A stretch of DNA of 64,000 nucleotides from Branchiostoma floridae (Eukaryota > Chordata > Leptocardii > Amphioxiformes > Branchiostomatidae). Shown here piece after piece: positions 41,801-53,800 of the stretch (positions within the stretch are counted from its first letter, which is position 1; each line of letters opens with the position of its first letter). A program made the position numbers and the translations under genes. A model generated the notes under the pieces. The model was given only the letters and a program-made list of their open reading frames with translations. It did not search any database and had not been told where the DNA came from. Location: NCBI RefSeq assembly GCF_000003815.2, contig NC_049980.1, positions 24,237,808-24,301,807 of the forward strand. Reading direction: 5' to 3'.

Positions 41801-44800
41801 AGACATGACTTACATGTGCCTAAGCACTGTTTGTTTGCACAGAGAGTCAGGTACAATGGCCCAGCCATGCCATTGTGCTACATGTATGTGTTGCAGATCC
41901 AGACTGAGGTAGACATTCAGCTATGTGGGATGACTGTGTTACTGAGATCATCTCAAACATGACTCACTGACTTTAAAGTTTAACTCACAGTTCAGTTAGA
42001 TTCATTCTACTGGCATCATTATATCTATCCTTCTGCAGATTTTCACTGAGCTTGATTTATATCATTCATTTGGACAAGGTCTTCTGTAAAGTCTTATTAT
42101 AATGAAAAATGATTTCCAGTGATAGAGACCTGGGAAACTTAAAGACAGTCCATTTGACCATAGCCTGTCAAAATAATTTTGCAATTAACTTAAAAGTCAA
42201 GTGGCTGTATCACAACTGTGTTATCTCATTAGCCTAGCAGGTAATTTTAATGGTGGCTTGTTGACATCAACAGGGGGTGAGGATGGCATTAAAAGTGAGG
42301 AGAGAAGAGCCAGTCAGGATTGTCTGCCAGGAGATTAAAAACGTACCCTGTAGTTGAGGGGTGTTTTAAAATTTGCTGAAATAACCTGTGTCACACTAAA
42401 CACACACAACAGTGATCTTTCTAGTGAAGTTTGAAAGTTCTTTTATGCATCCTCCTATAGCTAATAAGAAGGTTGGTAAGGTGAACTTAACACCAGGGGT
42501 TTCATTTACATACACAATATTCCGAACACATGCATGTGGCATCCAGTTAGACTGGGCAAACTTCAATAATGTTTACATAAAGGATCAAACCTGAACAGAA
42601 AATTTTCATCAGGGAGGTTCCGGGATCAGAATTAAGACAGTCAGTCATCTATACAAATACATAGAAGCTTTTGAGGGGAGGTTCGGTTACTGTGATACTG
42701 TCATTCCTTAGTAAAGCAATAAACATTGTCAGAATCAAGACACCCTTCCATAACAGTTCTGAATCTATACAAATAACAAAGACAAGACTTAGCTCTTGCC
42801 TAGATGTAGGAAACTTTTCATATTGGATGATGTGACACAATGACTAAAAAGAGCTGACATTGCAAAAATAAATAAATGAACTTGAAACCTATTTCAAACC
42901 CTTTGCAGACACAACAAAAATAGATGTTACAGTTGAATTATGTGACTAATCAGATGTATTTCTTAAGGTGCAAGTTACAGACAGTTAGAAGTACATGTAA
43001 GTTCTAGGAATCCAAGGGAAAAGAAGTTGATCCCCTGACCTCATTACCAAGTCTGACAGAGTATGACGTATTAATGCAACATAAGATCATTACAATAATT
43101 GCTTCATGTATATATGATGAAGTGCTGATCAATTATGCTAAGTACAGCTGGGTAGCATGTTTGTCTCTTGAGATCATGATTATGTTTCATACCTGACCAA
43201 AAACTGTAACAGGAGCCTATTCAATGTCACATCTTCTGTTTCTAATCATTTTACAACAGAACTAGAAGATCATGAATTTCGAACAATAAAAAGTGTTCTT
43301 TTCAAATGATACAAGACTAAGTGATGCTATCAGATTTGTCCTTCTATAATTATCTTATACAAAATGTACATTGTACAGTTACAATACAGAATTTTTAATA
43401 ACAAAGAGAAAATATAAGTCCTAGGCAACTTCAATTTACCCTACATTTTCACCTGATCAAGACTATGTTAGATCACCTAAAAGTTTGTCATCATTTGTCT
43501 TGACCACACTACAGCATACATCTTACCAAGGAGGTTAAAGAATCACTCTTTCTTTAACCTCCTTGATCTTACAATGTACATGTTATTATGTTAAGTATAG
43601 AATACTGATGTGGTCATCACTTCTTTGACCAAATGAATTAGTGATGAGCCAACCTGTCCCTGCATGACATTGTTTTGTGGACCCTGGGGTCAGTTACTTC
43701 ACCTGGTATATGTTTCATGTCTCTTGTCTCCTGTACAAAGGATGGACATCCCAAAGGGCTAACACTGACTCATCCCTTACCATAGAGTCTCTAAACTCAA
43801 TGGTACCTAAAGTACTCTATCTGTCTGAGGGCATTGATTTAATGAGTAGATGTCTTTAAAGCTATCAAAATGACTTACGTTCCTCACCAACAAAACTCTA
43901 CAACCGTTTCATAAAAAGTACTTTACAAAAACTGGTAAAAAATAAACTTTTGCTTGTTTGTTTAATATAAATGTGTTGACTCAGACTAAATGCTATCGCA
44001 GCAACATCTAAAGTTTTCAGAATAGAAAATACTAGTAGACTCAAGTTGTCCCTACATGTAGTTTATAAAATCTACTCTGAATTCTTCCATTATTATAAGG
44101 CCTGTCTCCCTACCAAACATTGACATGTCTGTCCAACCCATCTTGTTATCGCTCTTACATTAACTTGAAAGTAATAAGCATATGGCTCAGATATAATGAC
44201 AGACTACCTTCTGCAGGTATCTGAGCTAACATTTGACATGACATGACATACTTACCCACAGTATTGTAAGATGACACTAGTCCGTGTAATTACTCAAAAC
44301 TTCTGCACACCTGTATCCTGGCATTTCAACTTCAGACAATTGCCACTGAGCCTATTGTTAAAGTTTCTCTCCAATATGCTTTTTGCAAAATGAATGCTTG
44401 CGAGTAACTTAGTCCATTATATCTGCACTGTTGTCTACAAAAGTCTACAGACACTCCCTTCAATTTCTTTAGAGCACTGTTTCCTTTGGAATCAGCCCCT
44501 CCCAAACCTTTAAGACAAACATAGCTCTTCAAAAGGTTACAGTGCAGGGGACAAACATGTCTGTTTAGAATTTTAAGACCTATTCTGGTACCCTTTATCT
44601 ATCTTCTTCAGTTCTATGATAAAAATAACCCTGTACAAATGTATGAGGAATCTTTAGGATGGACACTTCTCTTTTCACCAGGGCTCTCCAGGTTATGGGT
44701 GAGACATGTTAATGACTTTGGACATGTGTGTTGCCAAAACACGAGTAGAAACATTCTTCTCAAATAAATGATAGGTTTTATCTTGGAACCGTACAATTAT

Positions 44801-47800
44801 GCTGACACATGAACCACACCTAAGTAGCATGCTCAACTCTGACTTCCTGAAGGTCATGGCTCACATACAATGTCACTGAAGCAGAAATATAATATCCTGA
44901 AGTTCAAATTTGGGGATTTATACATTAGTCTTAAATACATTTACAGATCAGAGTTTAAAATTTCAAAGAAATGTTGCCTGACAAACCGAAGTCCACTTTG
45001 ATCTCCACCTAAGTATTCTTGGTATTTGGACACAATCGAGCTAACGTTTTTGTCTGACCTACAAGCCCATCAGTCACACTACAACACACTACATGGCACT
45101 TAGGTACACAAACACTTTTGTGCTTCCTTACACCTGAGGCTTGAAGAACTGAATATAGTAAAGACTATGGAAACACTGGTTCATAGACACCAAAACTAGG
45201 TATTGCATAAAGAGTGCTGACTGATTTAATTGGAATGTCTGGTTTTGACTTACGGAATTTAAAAATAAATGACAAGGAAAACAAAGCAAAGGGAGACTCC
45301 CTGCTTTCACATCATTGCAGCTGAATTTTTCTGTTGTTGGGTGACAAACCCATCTTTTGCCCCCCTTGAGGAGAAAAAAGGTTGGTGACACAAATGGTCA
45401 AATGTGTCTGCACTTTTCATTACAACTTTTGGAAACATACAAAAATGTAGATTGTGGCTATTTATGATCAAGCTGGTTGTATACTAGTGCACATACTTGT
45501 ACATAATATTATACAATAATTATGTATATGTTGTATTTAAGGAGAAATCTTTTTTGTCCCACTCCTTGTTTGGTACCTCATCTGTCATTAAAACTTATAA
45601 AGCACACTGAAGTTCAGATTTTTTTGACAGATGGTATTTTTTGGTATGATTTATTTTATTCTCAACAAGGAAATTTCTGTCCCAAGATGTTCCTGGAGAC
45701 AGCCCTGGTTCTGTGGTCATGGTGCTGAGTTTGAAAATGTGATAAGGACTCACCTGAATTGTTTCTAGAGTAGGAGTCTGTAATGTCCCTCAGCCTCACG
45801 ATCAGCTTCTCGTTTATCTGGTTCAGCTTCTCCAGCTGCTCAGCCTGTGCATTCACCTGCTCCTCCAGAGCCTTCCCCACCTCCCTACCCTCCACATGGG
45901 GGGATACTGCTGCTACTGTGGTCACATTGTACCGTACCTGCAAACACATACAGAATACAGATTATAGTGTCACATTGTACCGAACCTGCAAACACATGCA
46001 CATTCTAATGTCACATTGTATTGAACCTGCAAACACATACACAATCTGATGTCAAGTTTCCAATTTGTGTTCAAACACACATAATATATACATTTATATA
46101 ACTTCAACGATCACTTACAAGTAAGGTTATTTTGCAACCTTTGCTACCATATTACACAGTACAGTGCAAAAATGCAATTAAATCCAGTTTTGGAGAAAGC
46201 GATATGTTCTGAAGAAGTGAAATTTCATTGGAGAAAGTAATCTTTTTCCAAGCTAAATGACTCAAAAGAAATACTCCATCTGATTTTATTGTTGTTCTGG
46301 CAGAGATACAAGTTTTATGTTATCTTAAGTCATGAGGCACAATAGTTGCAACTTGGTGTTCTCTGGCTAGTCTTGTTGCTATGAAAAAGTCAGTCAGTAT
46401 ATATAAGGCTGTGACTGATCTAAGCCTGAGGGTGGAAAACTAATTTCCTGCGATCGGAAACTTTGAGACATTCATAAGTACACTCCATTGAAAGTTAATA
46501 TTTGCAAGCAATTTTTAATCAAATGGCTTGCTGCCTGTTTTCACTTTGCTAAGCAATTGATATCAAGTTCCTTTCATATCACTGTTTCCATGACAGGAAC
46601 ATAGTAACTTTCACAACAGACTGCAAAGACTATACATTTCATCAGATCTGCTAGCTGGGGAGTTTAAAAATATGGGTACTGCTTTACATTAAAATGACAC
46701 ACACATAATTACTGGAATATAAATATGGGTACTGCTTTATGTTGTGATAACATAATGATTAAGTACAACATTTTGCTGCTAGCAGATAGCTGATGTGGGA
46801 TGGGCAAATTCTTCTTTGATTGTATTCTTTAGTAAGAACCTGGACATAAATGTACATTCTGATACTGGACCAGGTGTGCTTTCAAATGTCAACTTGCTCA
46901 ACCTGCATCTGATTCAGTATTTTTCCCTTGTTTTTTTTGCAACCGGCACACAAAATAATCTAAAGCGACTGTTATATATGGACAAAAGCCCAAAGACCAT
47001 GTTATTGATACAATGCAACTAATGAAAGTGATTAATGATGATTAAGACAATTTACCATAATTACAGACAACAAATTTAGAGACACTGAAATCTGAGTGTG
47101 TCTTGCTCCAATTTCAGGACACCAACAACAATAAACCATTTCATTTCCATATTTTGTTTATGCCGAGAACAATGTTAAGAATGGAGGTTCACAAAGGTTG
47201 GATTGTGGTGAGTGTCCCCTGACCAGGCCTGCCAGCCTGCAGGACAGCATTGCAAGCATGGATTTCTGCACAATTACGCTACATCTAGGCCTGCCTCGCA
47301 GCCTTCTGACCCGGCGGGCAGGTGTAGGGACGGCTGCCCATTGTGTGGGACGTGCCAGCCATGCCTCCTCCCCTGACCCGTGCAAGCGTTTTGCAGTAAC
47401 GTGCCGAGGCACAATGAAGCCCGTCCGACAGGGGTTTAACCTGCGTGGACTGGGTGCAAGAATCGTCATGCCATCTTTCACTTGTGTTAACCTTTTGATG
47501 TTACAACTTGAGGTCTGTCCAGTGTTATCAGACCAAAAGATGATGGTGTATTGTACACGTCATGAACACCCGGAAAATAGAATGTACAGTACATTACTGT
47601 ACATTGCAGTATGGTATATATGATGCACCTTTTGTATTGGTCAAGACACACAACAACAGAAATGGCTTTTGCTTTACAGGATGGTTTAAGATTGTTGAAG
47701 CTTACTGATACCAGTACAAACTTGATGATGTCACAAGTTTAATCATGAGGTCACTGCTATGACATCACTTCCAGACTAGTAGCATATTAAACTTGAAGCA

Positions 47801-50800
47801 GTGCTTGCTAGAATTTGTGTGTGCACAGTCAAAGATGCAACTGTTTTGCAAATGTATAAATTCAACATTGCTGCTTGCATACAGTCATACCAGGTGCACT
47901 GGATGCCTGTGCATGTCAATGCTACAGCACATTGCAAAAAGATGTTGAATTGAAGCATAAAGAACAGGACACAAATCGAAGCACCTTGATCTGTCTGTGT
48001 CCTGTTCTGATTCATTTGAGCCCATCACCTAGATAACTGATCTATCAGATGACCATGATTAGACCTGCTGTATCTGTTATCTACATTCCTATCAGTGTTA
48101 CAGTAATCTTCAACAGTAACTGCAAGGCCTTTAAATTATCTAATTGAAGGAGGTGCTAATTTCAGGGGAGGGACTGTCCAGATTTAGTGCAGATGTGATA
48201 GGAACACAGGGGAAAACATACGGCTTCGCATGTTGGTCTCTTTGTTCAGTTTCATCTGCGATTATCTTTCTTACTTAGACCACATCTTTCAACTGGAGAC
48301 AATCACAGGACAAGTTCTTATCTTCTCCAATATTCTCATTTCCCTAGACACAATTTTGACATTCCAGCCTGTTACTCCCTACATAATGCCAGGGTGTGTA
48401 ATGCACTTATTTAGTTGTCTCGGTGTTGAAAAACATGCAGACAACAAATGCAATCTTTACCATTTTGTACTCATTACAGGTTTTCAACTCAATAAGCTAG
48501 AATTTAATGGCACACCAAGGTGATGTTTTTCTTGGTCACAATGTAAGAAACCCATTATCTACAAAAGTGGAACAAGAGAGTACACACTGTACATTAGTGT
48601 AATAGTGCTGCAAAAAGTTGATGCATATCCAGGAGTATCTACAGATATGGATACTTCATGTAGACATATATCCTTGCTGACTGCCACTGAACACAACAGT
48701 TACCTCTCACCTAGATAGGACTGTATTTTACATTGTGCTTCATTTTGCATGGACTTTACCGTTAAGTTAGTACATCATGATCATCCATAAAAAGTATTTC
48801 TTTCCTGACATTCAGGTATCCAGAATCTTGATTGGAAAATGAATGCCGGTTATCATAATGTCAAGTTAAAGCTGAATCCATATGCATGTGCTCTAAGTTG
48901 GTAACATCAAAATAATTTCTTGCTTCCAATTCTATACAACTGCAAACAATGATCTTCCCTCAACAGGTAATAACTTTCTTAAATTCACAGCACAACCTTT
49001 TTTTTTATTAAATGGCCTCCTTCGGTCAATCCAACGAACATCACAACCATGCACTGGGCTACTTAAATGAGAAAGGGTACAAACTTTTGAGTAAATCACC
49101 AAGGTCAGAAGAGCACTGTAGTTATCAATCTTCACCCTGCCGCCACTTTGACCTCTTCTAACTACAAGACATCTATAATCTCTCAGCTGCTAACTGTTAA
49201 CAACAGGGGAGGTACCAGAACTTGCACATAATCTAACCAGCAGAGCTTTTAAGGCACATTACAGAACAGTCTACAAGAAATTTCCTGCTGGGATTTACCC
49301 GAGGTCCTGGGTTCTAATCCCATCAACACACATGACCTTTCCAGTGATGAGAACTGAATCCTCGGCATGGTTTATAAGGCAGGATGTGCACTTTGTTTAG
49401 TTTAAAAACCATATCAAAGCTTCAGGACACCTTAAGCTTAACCTTGTTTGAGTGTACTGGCTACATTTTCAGGGTACTGAAACTATTGCTTCAGCTGAAA
49501 AAATTACTTCAACTGAAAATGTTGCAGTGCTGTTTTCAAATGTTTTGAAACGACTGATCACATTTAGTTTTTCAGTCAATTTTACTCCAGCTATTTGCCT
49601 CAGATGATGACAATTTGCCCCTGTTCAATTATACTATTTTTATAGTAGATTAAACTATCTTAGCACAAGCCCAAGCAACATTTGTGTTTACCAGTTGTCA
49701 CCCTGACTGAAAATATTCCTTAACTTGCAATCTCTTCAGCAATATTGACTACAAAATAGCTTGGTGATACATAGGGTTCCTATTTCATTGGAGGGATACA
49801 ACCCACATGCATGTCTGAGTGTGTTTACTTTAACATTACAGACTACACAGCATTACCTGGGCATTTATCTTCAACATAATGTAGTATAAGGAATGCAATT
49901 TTCTTTCACAACAGGTATCTTGAGGATTACCATGCTCAAAGGCTGTGTTGTTTTCATTAGGGGACTGTTGGAAAATGGACTATCATGAGATTATCATTGT
50001 GTGCAGTGATGTAGAAAAGGGACAATGTAATTTTACAGTCTTTTCAAACTCTTTATGAAAGGTAGTTTTGTTACATGTGTTGAACTTTGAACCTTCGAAA
50101 ACATCTGCAATTATCTTGATTAGGACTTGAAAAGTCTGACACATTAAAACTTGGATTGGGACAGACTAGTCTCTACCAGACTCCCACCTGGCCGAAAAGA
50201 AATAGGGGACTTTGGCCATGTTAGGAATAAAGCCTAGTAGGAGTTATTTGGCCTAAGAGTATTGCCCGGCAGCGGTGAGGAAATAAGTCCTCTGGACGGC
50301 TGACTCCCCTAGCGTGCTATTGACTCTGTCCAATTTCTACTATTAGACCACTGATCCACTGAGCCTGGTGGAGGCTAGGAACAGACACTATGTACTGAAC
50401 ACTGTAAGAGGGATTGTCGTATTGCTAAAAATATTCATGATTTTCTAAGTATTTTGGCTTGACTCACCTGTCTTAACTGTGCAGACTGCTGTTCTACAAT
50501 TTTCTCCAGCTCAACTATTCGATTCTCCAGGCTGATTAGTTTACGACCCTGTGAGGAGAAACAAATTACATTGTAACTTCCGTTACATTTTTCATTGTGC
50601 ATTTTTGTCTGACACTGATAACAACACTTGTGTACTAATGACATGCAACCTATATGTCAACTTTTTGAATTTACCCCCCTGTGCAACACAGATAAGGTCT
50701 GCAATGTTTTACTAGAAAATTCTTACTAATAGGGAGTATTGAAAAACTTCTGTTACAGTAGTAACCGAAGATAACAGGAAGACATATTTCTAAGTTTGTT

Positions 50801-53800
50801 ATTTGCAGAGTCCAGGTCAAATGCTCTATATCTTAAAACTTTCTACCAAACTTTCAAACAACCTTCTATCTGCAAAAGCTACATCTTTGACAGACCACTA
50901 ACAGGAGCATACTGTAAATGCATTTAAGTTCGCGGGGATTTAATTTCGCGGTAGCGGGAAAAAGGACTTTTCGCGGTGGATTTAAGTTCGCTGTTACACC
51001 AAAGACTGCAGTCTAATACCACAATAGAAAAATGTTCGCGGTGGATTTAATTTCGAGGTATAGTGGTCACCGTGAAAACCGCGAACATTAATCCACCGCG
51101 AACATTTCTGCATTTACAGTAGTAAAACTTCTACAGTTGTAATACGATCCTACATGTACATGTATTGTGACTGAGACAAATCTTACCTGTCGTCCCTGCT
51201 CATCGTTCAGCGCCACAATCTCTCCCGAGGAGTAAAGTTTGCTCAGAGCGTCCAACTTTGTCTCCAGTGAATGCAGCTGGAGCTGTAAAGACCCAACCTT
51301 GTTGTCAAGGTCAGCGATGGATTGTGTCAAATCTACGCTGTCCCCGCTGGAGTAGCCCTGATCACTGGAGCTACTGTGCTTCTGCTTCTCCAGTGCCACG
51401 GAAGTGTTCAGATACTTGATTATTGTGTCTTGGTGTTCCAGCTTTAGCCTCTGGACCTCAGAACGGAACAGACCCAACTCTTCATGGAGGTGTATCTCCA
51501 AGTCTTTGGTGTGCAAACTATCATTCAGCAATTTTTTCTCTAGATCAAACTGCTTGGTCTGCACCTCGTATACACGAGTCTCAACACCTCCAAACCTCCT
51601 CTGCAGATTTCTGAACTGCCTCTTTAAGTCACTGTCATCCTCCTCACCGTCACCTGGTCCCTTGTGCTGTGACTGTGAACAGGCTTGCTGGTTGTCCCTG
51701 CCGTACGTGAGGAAGTTACAAGTGCAGCCCTCGGCACTCAAATGTCCACTGCCGGAGCGATACAGATCCCTGGTGGTGCTCTGAGCCGTGACGTGTATCG
51801 CTGTAACGCCACATGCCAGCACGAGTATAGCCAACATACACATGACCGTGTCGTGTTTATGGCAGTTCCAGTATTTGGATCTGAAGAAAGGAGGAGCACA
51901 ATACAAGTCCTGTCCTTCCAAGACTTAAACTGTTTGTGCTTCCCTGAATGAAGCCATTACTTTAGGAAAAGCTTGAAATGGAGCCTGACAGCGACTGTAG
52001 GGGGCAACACAAATTACCTTTTTCTGCTTGAAAGAGAGCATTCCCCAGCGCTCCACACACGAGAGCACACTCAACTTTATCCAAACAAACTGTGGGCTCC
52101 ACACGTTGAACTTCTCACTATTCCACAAGTTCATTAATCCACCTAATAAATATCACCACTTTGGTTGACTTGAAAGTCTGAGACTGCAAGTCACACAGAG
52201 GGGCATGTTTACGATATTTACAGTCCTTCACTCAATTCACACTTCTGCTGACAGTAACAACCACCTCGAGTGAACTCCAAGCTGATCCTCCAAGTGGAAA
52301 AGTCGACCAAAAGTTGTTTGGAGACGCTCAGACCTTTCAAGAAAACCACACATCCAGAGGGAAGAGTATACAAATAGCCGAGATGGTTGTCTCGTACCCT
52401 CAGCAACCTGTCAGACCACCACGTTTCACATCCAGGACAGTCCAACTTTCCCCTGGCTTGCAGTCCTCAAAACTAGACTTGACCACACGCAGCAAGCTGT
52501 TGACTAACAGATGACTCCCCCTTATACCTAGTCACATCCAATGGGTAAACTTTGCCGTAACGTACTGAGACTGGACCATAAGAGTGCCAAATTGATGTCA
52601 ACACCAGCATGCGATAACACCCACTAAAACGCAGGCAGGGTGACAAGGTATATAACCTGGGGTGAGTAACAGAGATAATGATGCTCAGTCACCCTTCCAC
52701 CAATCAGCACCGACCTGTGTAACAACAACCTGCCCTTATATGGACAGTGCCAGGGGCCAATTGGGCAGAATGATGACGAAGGGGCGGGGCAGGGAAGGGA
52801 GGTACGTAATTTCTGAAGTTTGTACCTGAGCGTACGGGCTTCATCTGTACAATGTCATGGGCCAAATAGAAAGACTTATACATAGGGATATTATACTTGG
52901 CATGAGGGCTGGATAATTGGCTAGTGTTGCTCTTCAGACCTTCAAGTAAGGCTGTCCTTTCATTTGACACATTTGCCTAAGGGGAAGGTTAGTAAGAGGC
53001 AATCATGGTATGAAAGACGCCAAACCACAGCACATATTGTAGACTTCTAGTCTACACTGAAAAATGTCCCTGAAATTAGAAGGATCTCAAAGTACATTCC
53101 TAAATTTGTGCCTTTTCAATTGTCGGGTGCAAACTCCCGTGGGGATCAATTATGGAGGATTTACAAAGAGAAAAATTTTCTGGATCAAAGGATCAACATT
53201 ACTGTTTTACACTACAAAAGCCATCGGCTTTGTGCCCTGTATGTGTATTTTAAAAGAAGCAAAAGAATCTATAGGTGCCTCTTTAGAGTCATCATTTGGT
53301 GATGATTCTCATCCAACTATCATTACTATATACACATTGTACACTTTATCACCGACCACTTTTTATCAAAAGCTCCGCAGGAAAACTGATCAGTTATTCA
53401 GTATCACTTTTCTGTGAGAATTGATCAGCATCATCTTTGTGCAAATATGCTTTAGGATATACATTTCCTTCAAAGTTCAATAAAACACTGCATATCGTGA
53501 ATGCTGGTCTGGTACAAATACTGGAGAAAAGGCACAAAGTCTGTGACTAAAACCCTGCAGGGGTAGGCTGGTTCAGGTCGGCTGAGTCAGCTAAGTGGGG
53601 TGTAGCCTGGGGCACAGACTGACAAAAGTGGCTGTGGGCAAGACGATACCAACTTGTGGCACCAACAATGCCGGACTCCACATTTTTGAAGGGCTATACT
53701 TTGGTGATGATTACTGTCCAAAAATGACAAGTGCTTACATAAACATGCTCCACTGCTACTGACCAAAGGGTTCCTGGAATTTCTTTGTCTGCCGGGTATT

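Noticed and set aside
50160-50370. Possible MITE with ends like GTCTCTACCAGACTCCCACC
   Set aside because: The inverted match at the right side (near 50365-50390) is only partial and no target duplication is visible.
51404-51784. Plus-strand open frame of 126 codons
   Set aside because: Antisense shadow of the coiled-coil exon of the FReD gene.
52018-52134. MNLWNSEKF frame as the coding start of the FReD gene
   Set aside because: Its donor is phase 0 while the next exon needs two leftover bases; the join gives a stop after eight codons. It is kept only as probable leader.
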